Positions 43,945-56,624 of a stretch of 64,000 bases of DNA are shown piece after piece (position 1 is the stretch's first letter; every line of letters starts with the position of its first letter). A model generated the notes under the pieces. It was not told the DNA's origin. It searched no databases and saw only the letters and a list, made by a program, of their open reading frames with translations. This DNA is from Pseudomonas sp. Os17 (GTDB lineage: Bacteria > Pseudomonadota > Gammaproteobacteria > Pseudomonadales > Pseudomonadaceae), in the NCBI RefSeq assembly GCF_001547895.1, contig NZ_AP014627.1:871501-935500 (forward strand). The letters run 5' to 3'. The position numbers were made by a program, and so were the translations under genes.

Positions 43945-43970
43945 ACAAAAAAGGGGCGAAACCGCCCCTT
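43945..43970 (-). terminator. Rho-independent terminator after dld
   Basis: On the minus strand, AAGGGGCG and CGCCCCTT form an eight-base stem with a four-base loop followed by TTTTTT. It lies 18 bases past the dld stop at 43988. Confidence 0.85.
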
Positions 43971-43987
43971 GTGTATCGCCCCTTAGG

Positions 43988-46794
<2,807 letters not shown>

Positions 46795-46798
<4 letters not shown>

Positions 46799-47466
46799 TG
46801 GTCCTCCAGGATCAGCACCACCAGGTCTTTCGGGCCGTGGGCGCCGTAAGCCAGGACTTGTTCGATATCAGCGGTCTTCGACGGGCCGGACACCAGCAGC
46901 GCGTTGGTCGGCATGCCGGCGGCCCAGTTCATCTGTTGCTGCACCTGATAGAAGTTGTCGCGGATCTCGCTGGCCTTGAGCAGGGCGAAATGCACCGGCG
47001 GCACCAGGCTCATCAGCCGCGGTTCTTCCCGGGTCGGCCAGAGGATCAGGCTGCCGGTGGCGGCGATCGCGCCCAGGGTGCCGGTGAGGCTGGCGGGGGT
47101 GTCGTTGAACAGCTCGGCCTTCCATTCTTCCACTGGCCGGTCGTAGGCCTTGAGCGCCGGCAGGTGCGGGTGCTCGGCCCAGTGCTGGGTGACCCGCTGG
47201 CCATGGGGCGTGCTCGGGGCGATCAGCAGGCTGGGCAACTGGCGCTCCTGCAGCAGCTTTGCCAGCAGTTCCGGCCAGCCGGCGGCGGTGCTCAGGTGGA
47301 TCTCGGTGTGCACCGCTTCCATCTGTTTGCGCAGCTGCGGAATGCGTTGCTCCGCCGTGTAGCTGTAAGGCTCGGTGACCAGCGCCTCGTCGAAGTTATC
47401 CACAATCGGCGTGGTGCCGGTCAGGCTGTTGCGCAATTTGGCGAGGATGTTGTGTTTCGCGCTCAT
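46795..47466 (-). CDS. lutC: Lactate utilisation protein C (LUD domain)
   Basis: The 223-residue protein is a LUD-domain protein (TGTLGAIAATGSLILWP, SLVPPVHFALLKASEI, VSGPSKTADIEQVLAYGAHGP). With LutA and LutB it forms the LutABC complex that oxidises L-lactate to pyruvate. Its stop overlaps the dld start by four bases, and its own start overlaps the end of lutB by a base. Confidence 0.9.
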
Positions 47467-48920
47467 CAGCGATCTCCCTGCTTGTCCAGGTGCTCACGGG
47501 CCAGGTCATGCAGCGACCGGGCGGCGGGTTTGGGCGCGCTGTGGTTCTGCGTCCAGGGGCCGACGTTGCTCGGGGTGAGGGCGCGCAGCCGGGTGGCGGC
47601 CAGGGTGAACAGGCGATACAGGGTCGGCGAGCTGTTGAGACGGGCCCAGGCGTTCCAGATGAAACGTTCCTTGCGCGAGTACTTGCTGCCCTGGCCGCGC
47701 ATCACTTGATGTGGACTGTCCGGGGCCTTGACGTTCTCTTCCCGCAGGCGCCGCAGCAGTGCCGGGATCGGGATCTTCACCGGGCACACTTCGCCACAGG
47801 CGCCGCACAGCGAGGAGGCGCTGGGGTGATCCGGCACCTTGGCCAGGCCCACCATGTGCGGGGTGATGATCTTGCCGATCGGCCCCGGGTAGACCTCGCC
47901 GTAGGTGTGGCCGCCGACCCGGGTGTAGACCGGGCAGTGGTTCATGCAGGCGCCGCAGCGGATGCAGTTCAGGGTCTGGCGCAGTTCGCTGTCGGCAAAG
48001 GCCTGGCTGCGGCCGTTGTCCAGCAGCACCAGGTGCACTTCCTGAGGGCCGTCCAGCTCATGCTCCTTGCGCGGGCCGGAGATCATGTTGACGTAGGTGG
48101 TGATGGGCTGGCCGAGGGCCGAGCGGGTCAGCAGCGATAGCAGCGGAACGACATCGCGCAGGTTCTCGACGACTTTCTCGATCCCGGTGACGGCGATGTG
48201 CACCGGCGGCACGGTGGTGGACATGCGCCCGTTGCCTTCGTTTTCCACCAGCAGCAGGGTGCCGGTCTCGGCCACGGCGAAGTTGACGCCGGAGACGCCG
48301 ATATCGGCTTCGAAGAATTTCTGCCGCAGGACCTTGCGACCGATCTGAATGAGTTGGTCAACGTCCTTGGTGTACTCCACGCCGAGTTTGTCGTGGAACA
48401 AGGACGCGACCTGACCGGCATTCTTGTGGATCGCCGGCATAATGATGTGTGAAGGCTTCTCGTGGTCGAGCTGGACGATGAACTCGCCCATGTCCGACTC
48501 AAGGCATTCAATGCCTTGTTCAGCGAGGACATGGTTCATTTCCATCTCTTCGCTGACCATCGATTTGCCCTTGATCACTTGCCGCGCCTCGTGAGCGCGG
48601 ATGATCGAGAGGACGATGCCATTGGCTTCGTCCACCGTTTCCGCCCAGTGCACTGTCACACCGTTGCGGGTCAGGTTCTGTTCCAGGCGCTCGAGCAGGT
48701 CGGGCAGCTTGGATAACGCCCGGGCGCGAATCGCATTGCCCAGGGCGCGCAGGTGTTCTCTTTCGTGGGCATCGCTGAACGAGGCCGCACGCTTGGCCAT
48801 GAGTGAATCCATGGCGCTGCGAAAGTTGTTTCGCAGTTGTTTATCACCCAGGGCTTGGTGGGCCCGGGTGCGAAAATCGTCCGCCACGGTGGTGGTCGGA
48901 ATCAGCTCGGGGGTGCTCAT
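47466..48920 (-). CDS. lutB: Lactate utilisation Fe-S protein B
   Basis: From MSTPELIPTTTVADDFRTRA at 48920 the protein is 484 residues. It combines a LUD domain (ETGTLLLVENEGNGRMSTT) with a two-cluster 4Fe-4S domain (CIRCGACMNHCP and CGACGEVCPVK) and a C-terminal DUF3390-like tail. It carries electrons for L-lactate oxidation. The start overlaps the lutA stop (ATGA). The open frame extends upstream inside lutA but that part is a shadow. Confidence 0.92.
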   Translation of the reverse strand: MSTPELIPTTTVADDFRTRAHQALGDKQLRNNFRSAMDSLMAKRAASFSDAHEREHLRALGNAIRARALSKLPDLLERLEQNLTRNGVTVHWAETVDEANGIVLSIIRAHEARQVIKGKSMVSEEMEMNHVLAEQGIECLESDMGEFIVQLDHEKPSHIIMPAIHKNAGQVASLFHDKLGVEYTKDVDQLIQIGRKVLRQKFFEADIGVSGVNFAVAETGTLLLVENEGNGRMSTTVPPVHIAVTGIEKVVENLRDVVPLLSLLTRSALGQPITTYVNMISGPRKEHELDGPQEVHLVLLDNGRSQAFADSELRQTLNCIRCGACMNHCPVYTRVGGHTYGEVYPGPIGKIITPHMVGLAKVPDHPSASSLCGACGEVCPVKIPIPALLRRLREENVKAPDSPHQVMRGQGSKYSRKERFIWNAWARLNSSPTLYRLFTLAATRLRALTPSNVGPWTQNHSAPKPAARSLHDLAREHLDKQGDR

Positions 48921-49741
48921 TGCGCACCTCCGGTACGTTGCCAGAGGAAGCTCGCCAGGTGCTGGCCGCGCAAGGCCTCTTGCTGTTTCTCCAGCGCGCC
49001 GTTGATGTTCATCAGGCAGCCGCAATCGGCACTCAGTACCTGATGCGCGCCGGATTCCTTCAGCGCGCGGGTCTTGTCCGCGACCATGGCGCCGGAGATG
49101 TCCGGCATTCGGACGCTGAAAGTCCCGCCAAAGCCACAGCATTCGCTTTCGTGGCTGTGTTCTACCCGTTCCACATTGCTCAGCTGTGACAGCAGCTCAC
49201 GGCCGTGCAGGTGGGTGTTCATTTCCCGACGGGCCGAGCAGGAGGTGTGCAGGGCCACCTTGACCGGCGCGCCGCTGTCCTTGAGCTGCACCTTGCACAC
49301 GTGCAGCAGGAACTCGGCCAGCTCATAGGTGCGGGCAGCCAGGGCCTGCACCTGTTTCAGGGTTTCGGGCTCGTCTTTGAACAAGTCCGCGTAATGCTCG
49401 CGCAGCATGCCTGCGCAGGAACCCGAGGGCACCACCACCGGATAGTCACCGGCAAACAGCGCCAGTTGCGAGCGGGCCACGGTGCGCGCCTGCTCGGTGT
49501 AACCCGAGGTGTAGGCCGGTTGGCCGCAGCAGCTTTGCCCTTGCGGGTAGTCCACGCGAATGCCTTCGCGTTCCAGCAGGTGAATCGCATCCATCCCGGC
49601 TTCGGGATAGAACAGGTCGACCACGCAGGTGCCGAACAGGTAGACCCGCGCAGGTTTCGCGCTGGGGTACTGCCGGGGTTCGGCCAGCGGCGGTGCGACG
49701 CGGGTCGCATTGGGCACGGCGTTGTAGAAAAGCTCGCTCAT
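48917..49741 (-). CDS. lutA: Lactate utilisation protein A (CCG domain)
   Basis: The 274-residue protein has two CCG domains (QSCCGQPAYTSG and SECCGFGGTFSV) that bind an Fe-S cluster in the LutABC L-lactate oxidase. It is the first lut gene after the permease, with a 141-base gap that holds no gene. Confidence 0.92.
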   Translation of the reverse strand: MSELFYNAVPNATRVAPPLAEPRQYPSAKPARVYLFGTCVVDLFYPEAGMDAIHLLEREGIRVDYPQGQSCCGQPAYTSGYTEQARTVARSQLALFAGDYPVVVPSGSCAGMLREHYADLFKDEPETLKQVQALAARTYELAEFLLHVCKVQLKDSGAPVKVALHTSCSARREMNTHLHGRELLSQLSNVERVEHSHESECCGFGGTFSVRMPDISGAMVADKTRALKESGAHQVLSADCGCLMNINGALEKQQEALRGQHLASFLWQRTGGAQ

Positions 49742-49882
49742 CAGGCGTGTCTCCGGGTGGTCCCGGTTATTCGTCCGTTGCGGCGGCTGAAAGATAAACC
49801 AGCAAGCTTTCAGCAGCCTTGCAGACCGGGTGGTGAATGCGGACGCCGCGGGTGAAGGCGGCGTCGGTTCTTTCGGTGTTGC

Positions 49883-51577
49883 TTAGTGCACCAGCATGCC
49901 GGTGAACCAGTAGGCCTGGGCCAGGGTGATCAGGCCGACAATAGTGGCAAAGAACAAGCTGTGCTTGAGGGTGAAGCGGAACAGGTCCGACTCCTTGCCT
50001 ACCAGGCCGGTGGCGGCGCAGGCCACGGCGATCGATTGCGGCGAGATCATCTTGCCGGTCACGCCGCCGCTGGTGTTGGCCGCCACCAGCAGGGTGTCAT
50101 TGACTCCGATCTGGTGCGCGGTGGTGGCCTGCAGCGAACTGAACAGGGCATTGGACGAGGTATCGGAACCGGTGAGGAACACCCCGAGCCAGCCGAGGAA
50201 CGGCGAGAAGAACGGGAACGCCGCGCCGGTGGCCGCCAGGACCAGGGCCATGGTCGAGGACATGCCCGAGTAGTTGGTGACGAAGGCGAACGCCAGCACC
50301 ATGCCGATGGACAGGATCGGCCAGCGCAGCTCGTAGAAGGTCTCTTTTAAAGTGGTCAGACCAGTTTTGACGTTGATCTTCAGCACCAGCATGGAGATCA
50401 GCGCCGAGAAGAAGATCGCTGTGCCAGTGGCGGAGATCGGGTCGAGCTTGAACACCGCCGGGATAGCGGTCGGCGTGGTCACGATCGGCGCCATCTTGAT
50501 CACCATCTGATCCAGATGCGGGATGGCGAAGTTGAACACCCAGCTGTACATCGAGCCGCCGGCGGCGAACATCGCCTTGAAGGGCTTGAGGGTCCAGATG
50601 GTCACCAGCACAGTGAGGATCAGGAACGGCGACCAGGCCTTGAAGATCTGCCCCAGGCTGTAGGGCGAAGCGACGGTGCTGCGTGGCTGGCCGAAGCCGC
50701 CGGCGCTGGCGGTCACGGCCGCGCTGGAGGTGGCACCGGCGATCTGTGCGCCGGCGGTGCGCTTGGGCTGCCAGATCTTCAGGAACAGGGTCAGGGAGAT
50801 CAGGCTGGCCAGGGCCGAGGTGATGTCCGGCAGTTCCGGGCCGATGAAGTTCGAGGTGAAGTACTGGGTCACGGCAAAGCTCAGGCCGGCCACCAGCGCG
50901 GCAGGCCAGGTTTCCTTGACGCCGCGCAGGCCGTCCATCATGAACACCAGCCAGAACGGCACGAACAGCGACAGCAGCGGCAGTTGGCGGCCGGTCATGG
51001 CGCCGATCTTGAAGGCGTCGATGCCGGTCACCTGGCCGGCAACGATGATCGGAATCCCCAGGGCGCCGAAGGCTACGGGCGCGGTGTTGGCGATCAGGCA
51101 CAGGCCGGCGGCGTACAGCGGGTTGAAGCCCAGGCCCACCAGAAGGGCGGCGGTGATCGCCACCGGTGCGCCAAAACCTGCCGCACCTTCGAGGAAGGCA
51201 CCGAAGCAGAAACCGATCAGCAGCACCTGCAGGCGCTGGTCGTCGGTGATTGACAGCACCGAGCTGCGGATGATTTCGAACTGGCCGCTCTTCACGGTCA
51301 GTTTGTAGAGGAACACGGCGGCGACGATGATCCAGGCGATGGGCCACAGACCGTAGGCAAATCCATAGCCAGCGGCAGCGAAGGCCATGTCGGCGGGCAT
51401 CTTGAAGGCGAAGATCGCCACCAGGATCGACAAGGCCAGGGTGATACTCCCGGCGACGTGTCCTTTGAGACGGAACACGGCCAGAGCCAGGAAGAAGAAC
51501 ACGATCGGGATGACGGCGGCGAGGGCGGACAGGCCGAGGCTGCCAAGCGGGCTATAGAGCTGTTGCCAGGTTTGCAT
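49883..51577 (-). CDS. lldP: L-lactate permease
   Basis: The 564-residue protein has about thirteen membrane helices and the LctP-family segments [20 protein letters not shown] and [19 protein letters not shown]. It imports lactate (and glycolate) with protons. It is the first gene of the lactate operon and is divergent from lldR; a PdhR/LldR-like palindrome lies 52 bases upstream of its start. Confidence 0.93.
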   Translation of the reverse strand: MQTWQQLYSPLGSLGLSALAAVIPIVFFFLALAVFRLKGHVAGSITLALSILVAIFAFKMPADMAFAAAGYGFAYGLWPIAWIIVAAVFLYKLTVKSGQFEIIRSSVLSITDDQRLQVLLIGFCFGAFLEGAAGFGAPVAITAALLVGLGFNPLYAAGLCLIANTAPVAFGALGIPIIVAGQVTGIDAFKIGAMTGRQLPLLSLFVPFWLVFMMDGLRGVKETWPAALVAGLSFAVTQYFTSNFIGPELPDITSALASLISLTLFLKIWQPKRTAGAQIAGATSSAAVTASAGGFGQPRSTVASPYSLGQIFKAWSPFLILTVLVTIWTLKPFKAMFAAGGSMYSWVFNFAIPHLDQMVIKMAPIVTTPTAIPAVFKLDPISATGTAIFFSALISMLVLKINVKTGLTTLKETFYELRWPILSIGMVLAFAFVTNYSGMSSTMALVLAATGAAFPFFSPFLGWLGVFLTGSDTSSNALFSSLQATTAHQIGVNDTLLVAANTSGGVTGKMISPQSIAVACAATGLVGKESDLFRFTLKHSLFFATIVGLITLAQAYWFTGMLVH

Positions 51578-51628
51578 AATGGGGTGGCCCCTAATTGTTG
51601 TTGGTCAGGCACTGCTAGCGTCTTGGTT

Positions 51629-51645
51629 AATTGGTAAGACCAATT
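51629..51645. promoter_or_regulatory. LldR operator candidate
   Basis: AATTGGT and ACCAATT are perfectly inverted around AAG. This matches the FadR-family (PdhR/LldR-type) operator pattern ATTGGTnnnACCAAT. It lies in the 261-base region between lldP and the divergent lldR. Confidence 0.8.
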
Positions 51646-51838
51646 TACAATCGCTGTTGGCTAGGGTAAAAGCCTTGTGCTCGGTGTGTCAATTTGCCGC
51701 CCTAAAACTTTTGTCGAATGCGCTATGGCGCGGCCATCTGATCGGTGCAAATGGCTGCCTTCTGCCAGGTGTTGGCGCGCCGTGAATAGGCCAGAATAGA
51801 GCCCCCCGGCGAAGGGTCGGGAGGGTGGAGAGTGAGTT

Positions 51839-52606
51839 ATGGGGTTTGATCAGATACGCCAGCGCCGTTTGTCCGACGATATTGTCGAGCGCCTGGAAGG
51901 GATGATTCTCGAAGGCACCTTGAAGGCCGGTGAGCGGCTGCCGGCCGAACGCGCCCTGGCCGAGCAGTTTGGGGTGTCACGTCCTTCATTGCGCGAGGCG
52001 ATCCAGAAACTGACGGCCAAGGGCTTGCTGATCAGTCGTCAGGGCGGCGGCAACTATGTGGTGGAATCCCTGGGCTCGACCTTCAGCGATCCGCTGCTGC
52101 ACCTGTTGGAAAACAACACCGATGCCCAGCGCGATCTGCTGGAGTTCCGCCATACCCTGGAAGCGTCTTGCGCTTATTACGCGGCGCTGCGGGCGACGGC
52201 GGTGGATCGTGAGCGGCTGACTCAAGCCTTCGAGGAGCTGCAGGATTGTTATTCCCGCTCCGACGATGTCAGCCGTATCGAGGAGGGCGCGGCGGATGCC
52301 AAGTTCCACCTGGCGATTGCCGAGGCCAGTCATAACGCGGTGTTGCTGCACACCATCCGCGGCTTGTTCGATCTGCTCAAGCGCAACGTGGTGACCAACA
52401 TCGGTGGCATGTACAAGCAGCGTACGGAAACCCGCGACATGCTGATCAGCCAGCACCGCGACCTGTACCAGGCGATTATCGAGGGGCGTGCGGAAGAAGC
52501 GCGGGAAGTTTCCAGCCGGCACATTCTCTATGTGCAGGAGGTGCTCGAAGAAGTACGCCAGGAAGTGCAGCGAGTAGCCCGGGCCGAACGGCGCAAGGGC
52601 ATGTAA
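51839..52606 (+). CDS. lldR: FadR-family lactate regulator
   Basis: The 255-residue protein has a winged-helix GntR domain (SDDIVERLEGMILEGTLKAG, PAERALAEQFGVSRPSLREAI) and a FadR-type all-helical FCD ligand domain (LLEFRHTLEASCAYYAALRA, FHLAIAEASHN). Homologues repress lactate genes until lactate binds. It is divergent from the lldP-lutABC-dld operon. Confidence 0.9.
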   Translation: MGFDQIRQRRLSDDIVERLEGMILEGTLKAGERLPAERALAEQFGVSRPSLREAIQKLTAKGLLISRQGGGNYVVESLGSTFSDPLLHLLENNTDAQRDLLEFRHTLEASCAYYAALRATAVDRERLTQAFEELQDCYSRSDDVSRIEEGAADAKFHLAIAEASHNAVLLHTIRGLFDLLKRNVVTNIGGMYKQRTETRDMLISQHRDLYQAIIEGRAEEAREVSSRHILYVQEVLEEVRQEVQRVARAERRKGM

Positions 52607-52612
52607 TGCAAA

Positions 52613-52665
52613 TCGCCGGCAAGCTGGCTCCTACCTGGGTGTTGTAGGAGCCGGCTTGCCGGCGA
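52613..52665. repeat. Long inverted repeat between lldR and smpB
   Basis: TCGCCGGCAAGCTGGCTCCTAC and an inverted GTAGGAGCCGGCTTGCCGGCGA (one mismatch) enclose nine bases. This is the common Pseudomonas palindrome, here placed between convergent genes, where it can act as a bidirectional terminator. Confidence 0.85.
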
Positions 52666-52687
52666 AAGCGACCTCAAGGCAGGAAGA

Positions 52688-53170
52688 TCAGTCTTCCTTG
52701 CCCTTGGTCCGCACCGCACGCTGCAGCTCGCGATCGGAATCGCGCTCGCGTTCGGTGTGACGCTTGTCGTATTCCTTCTTGCCCTTGCCCAGTGCAATTT
52801 CACACTTGACCAGGTGCTTGCTCCAGTAGAGCGAAAGGCACACGCAGGCGTAACCCTTCTGCTGCACGGCAGCGAACAGCTTTTCCAGCTCGCGCTGGTT
52901 AAGCAGCAGCTTGCGCGTGCGCGTTGGGTCGGCGATGACGTGGGTGCTGGCGGTGGTCAGCGGGGTGAAATGGCTGCCGAACAGCCAGGCCTCGCCATCC
53001 TTGAGCAGCACGTAACTGTCCACCAGTTGTGCCTTGCCCGCCCGCAGACTCTTTACTTCCCAGCCGGCCAGGACCAGTCCAGCCTCGAACCGATGTTCGA
53101 TGAAGTAATCGTGACGCGCCTTTTTGTTTTGCGCGATGGTCCCTGTTGGGTGTTTCTTCTGTTTAGCCAT
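52688..53170 (-). CDS. smpB: SsrA-binding protein
   Basis: The 160-residue protein has the SmpB core ([39 protein letters not shown]) and a basic C-terminal tail ([16 protein letters not shown]) that enters the empty mRNA channel. It binds tmRNA, whose gene is at 43009, for trans-translation. Confidence 0.97.
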   Translation of the reverse strand: MAKQKKHPTGTIAQNKKARHDYFIEHRFEAGLVLAGWEVKSLRAGKAQLVDSYVLLKDGEAWLFGSHFTPLTTASTHVIADPTRTRKLLLNQRELEKLFAAVQQKGYACVCLSLYWSKHLVKCEIALGKGKKEYDKRHTERERDSDRELQRAVRTKGKED

Positions 53171-53287
53171 AGGGGCGGCATTATAGGGAGTTGCGCGCGC
53201 GTCGGCTACGGTGACGCAGCGTGCTTGAGCAGGTTGATTGAATCCCGGACAATGCGGCCTCTTTTTTTTCGGTTGGGCGCGTTAACG

Positions 53288-54691
53288 ATGTCGACAGACA
53301 GGGTCTCTGTCCACGGCGGCTGGGCAAGCCGCTGGGTCTTTATACTCGCTGCAACTGGTTCGGCCGTGGGCCTGGGGAGCATCTGGAAATTCCCCTACAT
53401 GGTCGGCGTCTATGGTGGTGGTGCCTTTGTCCTGGTGTTTCTGGCGTGTATTGCGCTGATCGGGTTGCCGGTGATGCTGGCAGAGACCCTGATCGGCCGT
53501 CGTGCGCGGCAAAGTCCGGCGAATGCCCTGAAGGCGCTGGCCCTGGAGGCCGGGCATTCGGCCAAGTGGTCCTGGGGCGCCTTTGCCGGAATGATCACGG
53601 CGCTATTGATCCTTTCCTTTTATAGCGTGGTGGGTGGTTGGTCCCTGGACTACATCATCGATATGGGGCGAGGGGATTTTCAGGGTGTGACCGCGGACCA
53701 GGTCGGGGCTTATTTCTCTACCGTGACGTCCGACCCTTGGCGCCTGACCTTATGGCACACGCTGTTCATGCTGCTATCGGCCTGGGTGATTGCCAAGGGG
53801 GTGGTGGCAGGGCTGGAGCGCAGTTTGCGGGTCATGATGCCCCTGCTGTTTGTGATGTTGCTGGTGCTGCTGGGTTACAGCATGACCACCGGGCATTTCA
53901 TGCAGGGCCTGCATTTCATGTTCGATTTCAGCCTGGACCGCTTGTTGGATGGGCTGCTGCCGGCCATGGGGCATGCATTCTTTTCCCTCAGCGTCGGTGT
54001 CGGTTCGATCATGATCTACGGCGCCTATATGCCGAAGCATTCGTCCCTGTCCGGCACTGTGGTAGGGGTGGCGCTGCTGGACACCTTTGTTTCCCTGGTG
54101 GCGGGAATGGCCTTGTTTCCCATTGTGTTCGCTGCCGGGCTGAACCCCAGCGAAGGGCCTGGTTTGATGTTTATCAGTCTGCCGTTCGCCTTCGGTAATG
54201 TGGCGTTCGGCCAGCTTATGGGCGTAGTGTTCTTTATCCTGGTGGCGATTGCTGCCTGGAGCTCGGCCATTTCCTTGTTGGAGCCGATGGTGGCTTATCT
54301 CGTCGAGAGGACTAAAATCCGCCGCGGCTGGGTGACATTCTGGCTGGCGTTCAGCTGCTGGTTCGTGGGATTGGGGACGGTGTTTTCCTTCAATATCTGG
54401 CAGCAAGCCAAGTTTTTCGTGAACGAAGGCGGCGTTTTTCATCTCTACCGATGGGGCGCGGCCGGCGGTCTGGACTTCTTTGGTGTGATCGACTTTTTCA
54501 CCTCGCGGATCATGTTGCCTCTTGGCGGTTTGTGCTTCGTGGTGTTTGCAGGTTGGGTGATGGGCCGTGAGGCTGTTCGTGATGAGTTGTCGTTGCGCAG
54601 TCCGTTGTTGTTCACCCTGGCCTTGTTTTTGATGCGCTATGTGGCGCCCGTCGGCATTCTTGTGGTGTTTGCCGCCCAGTTGTGGAAATGA
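53288..54691 (+). CDS. Sodium-dependent transporter (SNF family)
   Basis: From MSTDRVSVHGGWASRWVF at 53288 the protein is 467 residues, with about eleven or twelve helices. The signature GSIWKFPYMVGVYGGGAFVL of neurotransmitter:sodium symporters is present near residue 35. Bacterial members import amino acids with sodium. The substrate is unknown. As I recall, P. aeruginosa lacks this gene between smpB and ratA. Confidence 0.88.
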   Translation: MSTDRVSVHGGWASRWVFILAATGSAVGLGSIWKFPYMVGVYGGGAFVLVFLACIALIGLPVMLAETLIGRRARQSPANALKALALEAGHSAKWSWGAFAGMITALLILSFYSVVGGWSLDYIIDMGRGDFQGVTADQVGAYFSTVTSDPWRLTLWHTLFMLLSAWVIAKGVVAGLERSLRVMMPLLFVMLLVLLGYSMTTGHFMQGLHFMFDFSLDRLLDGLLPAMGHAFFSLSVGVGSIMIYGAYMPKHSSLSGTVVGVALLDTFVSLVAGMALFPIVFAAGLNPSEGPGLMFISLPFAFGNVAFGQLMGVVFFILVAIAAWSSAISLLEPMVAYLVERTKIRRGWVTFWLAFSCWFVGLGTVFSFNIWQQAKFFVNEGGVFHLYRWGAAGGLDFFGVIDFFTSRIMLPLGGLCFVVFAGWVMGREAVRDELSLRSPLLFTLALFLMRYVAPVGILVVFAAQLWK

Positions 54692-54698
54692 AGCTCAC

Positions 54699-55133
54699 AT
54701 GACGACCCATATTCAACGTTCGGCCCTTTTGCCCTATCCGGCGCAGTTTCTGTATGACCTGGTCAATGATGTGGCCCGTTACCCGGAGTTTCTTCCCTGG
54801 TGCTCTTCGGCCGAGGTGCTGGAAAACAGCGAGGAACGGATGCGTGCCAGTCTGGCGGTGGCCAAGGGCGGCATGAGTCAGCGTTTTGTGACCTGTAATA
54901 CCCTGGTACCCGGCCAGTCGATCGAGATGAACCTGGAAGAGGGGCCGTTCAATCAATTGCATGGCCTGTGGGTGTTCAAGCCGTTGGGAGAGAAGGCCTG
55001 CAAGATCAGTCTTGATCTGTCTTTTGATTATGCGGGGCCTTTGGTGCGGGCCACGTTAGGGCCGCTGTTCAATCAGGCGGCCAATACCCTGGTGGATGCA
55101 TTCTGTCAGCGGGCCAAGCAACTGCATGGCTGA
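54699..55133 (+). CDS. ratA: RatA / Coq10-like START domain protein
   Basis: The 144-residue protein matches the ubiquinone-binding START-like family: FLYDLVNDVARYPEFLPWCSSA at the start and NTLVDAFCQRAKQLHG at the end. It is called RatA (ribosome-association toxin) in E. coli; a role in ubiquinone handling is also proposed. It overlaps the RnfH-like gene by eight bases, as in other gammaproteobacteria. Confidence 0.9.
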   Translation: MTTHIQRSALLPYPAQFLYDLVNDVARYPEFLPWCSSAEVLENSEERMRASLAVAKGGMSQRFVTCNTLVPGQSIEMNLEEGPFNQLHGLWVFKPLGEKACKISLDLSFDYAGPLVRATLGPLFNQAANTLVDAFCQRAKQLHG

Positions 55134-55440
55134 GTCCCTGATCTCGATCGAGGTGGTTTACGCCGCAGTCGATCGACAGTTGCTGATCACTGTATGGGTG
55201 CCCCAGGGCTCGACTCTGCGCGGTGCGCTGCTGGCTTCTTCCATAGGTGAGCATTTTGCCGAGTTGGATCTGGCGAACTGTCCGGTGGGTATTTTCGGCA
55301 AGCAGGTCATGAATCCTGAGCAGCATTTGGTTCAGGCAGGGGATCGAATCGAAATTTATCGTCCGCTGCTGGCGGATCCGAAAGAGGTTCGGCGTTTGCG
55401 TGCTGCCAAGGCCGCTCAGGTGCGTAAGCGCGGACAGTGA
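55126..55440 (+). CDS. RnfH family ubiquitin-like protein
   Basis: The 104-residue protein (UPF0125/RnfH family) begins MAESLISIEVVYAAVDRQLL and has the ubiquitin-like ending GDRIEIYRPLLADPKEVRRLRA. It is the usual partner of ratA, and the two form a conserved pair with no firm function. A strong terminator follows. Confidence 0.9.
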   Translation: MAESLISIEVVYAAVDRQLLITVWVPQGSTLRGALLASSIGEHFAELDLANCPVGIFGKQVMNPEQHLVQAGDRIEIYRPLLADPKEVRRLRAAKAAQVRKRGQ

Positions 55441-55458
55441 TAGCCAGTGACAGGCAAT

Positions 55459-55487
55459 AAAAAGCCCGGGAATGCCCGGGCTTTTTT
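55459..55487. terminator. Bidirectional rho-independent terminator
   Basis: GCCCGGG and CCCGGGC form the stem around AATG, flanked by AAAAA and TTTTTT. It serves the convergent rnfH-like and bamE genes. Confidence 0.92.
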
Positions 55488-55499
55488 ATTCGCCACAAA

Positions 55500-56027
55500 T
55501 TATTGCGGAGAGGTATCCAGTGGTTCAGGAATAGGCACTGGTACGGTTTTGACGCCATCCACATCTTTCTGGATCTGGTCCAGCAGCGAGCCCGGTTTGA
55601 CCGGCTTCTCGGCTTTTGGCTTCTCGGCGTTCTCGGCAGGAGCGGTGACGGTGTTTCCGCTCTCTTTGCCAAGCAGGGCTTCGTCGCGGCTCACGCCAGG
55701 CATGAAGTCGCCGGCCAAGCTGACCAGTTGGTCGTTGCCATTGAAGATCAGGCTGACGCGTTCCTGTTGGCGTTCACCGCCGCCAGGTTGCAGGCTGTAG
55801 AGATAATCCCAGCGATCGGCATGGAACGTGTCGGTCAACAGAGGGTTGCCCATGATAAACCTTACTTGCCGTCGGGTCATTCCCGGGCGCAACTGGTCTA
55901 TCATGTCCTGCGTCACGACATTGCCCTGCTGGATGTCGATTTTGTAAACCCCGGGGAATGAACAACCGGCGAGTGCGAGCAGTCCCACGAATGTGAAACT
56001 GGTTAGCAAGAGCTTGGTGTTTTGCAT
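55500..56027 (-). CDS. bamE: Outer-membrane assembly lipoprotein BamE (OmlA)
   Basis: The 175-residue lipoprotein has the lipobox LAGC (Cys about 22) and the SmpA/OmlA domain ([37 protein letters not shown]). It belongs to the Bam complex that inserts outer-membrane barrels. The C-terminal 60 residues are a Lys/Pro-rich extension found in Pseudomonas. It is divergent from fur. Confidence 0.93.
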   Translation of the reverse strand: MQNTKLLLTSFTFVGLLALAGCSFPGVYKIDIQQGNVVTQDMIDQLRPGMTRRQVRFIMGNPLLTDTFHADRWDYLYSLQPGGGERQQERVSLIFNGNDQLVSLAGDFMPGVSRDEALLGKESGNTVTAPAENAEKPKAEKPVKPGSLLDQIQKDVDGVKTVPVPIPEPLDTSPQ

Positions 56028-56125
56028 CGGTGGGCGACTTCCACTATCTTGGCTGGGACAACGTAAACCCCGATCATACCCGCATTAAGAGAAGCTGCGA
56101 AGCAGCATCGGCGAGAAAGCTGACC

Positions 56126-56530
56126 ATGGTTGAAAATAGCGAACTACGTAAAGCCGGCCTTAAAGTGACTCTGCCACGGGTCAAAATTCTACAAATGCTC
56201 GATTCTACTGAGCAGCGGCACATGAGCGCTGAGGATGTCTACAAGGCGCTGATGGAAGCTGGTGAGGATGTCGGTCTGGCCACGGTTTACCGTGTACTGA
56301 CTCAATTCGAAGCAGCCGGACTGGTGGTGCGCCATAACTTTGATGGCGGTCACGCTGTATTCGAGCTGGCGGATGGCGGTCACCACGACCATATGGTCAA
56401 CGTGGAGTCTGGTGAAGTGATCGAATTCTTCGACGAGGAAATCGAAAAGCTTCAGAAGGCGATTGTCGAAAAGCACGGTTTCGAGTTGGTGGATCACAAT
56501 CTTGTGCTGTATGTGCGCAAGAAGAAGTAA
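56126..56530 (+). CDS. fur: Ferric uptake regulator
   Basis: The 134-residue protein is near-typical Pseudomonas Fur: winged helix (SAEDVYKALMEAGEDVGLATVYRVLTQF) and metal-binding region (HAVFELADGGHHDHMVNVES). It represses iron acquisition when bound to Fe(II). As in other Pseudomonas Fur proteins, the C-terminal CxxC pairs of E. coli Fur are missing. It shares a 98-base divergent promoter region with bamE. Confidence 0.96.
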   Translation: MVENSELRKAGLKVTLPRVKILQMLDSTEQRHMSAEDVYKALMEAGEDVGLATVYRVLTQFEAAGLVVRHNFDGGHAVFELADGGHHDHMVNVESGEVIEFFDEEIEKLQKAIVEKHGFELVDHNLVLYVRKKK

Positions 56531-56564
56531 GCCTCTCACGCGACTGGCATAGTCGTGAAACGAT

Positions 56565-56590
56565 CGAAGGCGACCTCAGGGTCGCCTTCG
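56565..56590. terminator. Hairpin between fur and recN
   Basis: CGAAGGCGACC and GGTCGCCTTCG pair perfectly around a four-base loop between convergent genes. There is no clear T-tract; it may still act as a terminator. Confidence 0.65.
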
Positions 56591-56624
56591 TGCTTTGTGC
56601 CTATATAAAAGAAGCGCTAAAACC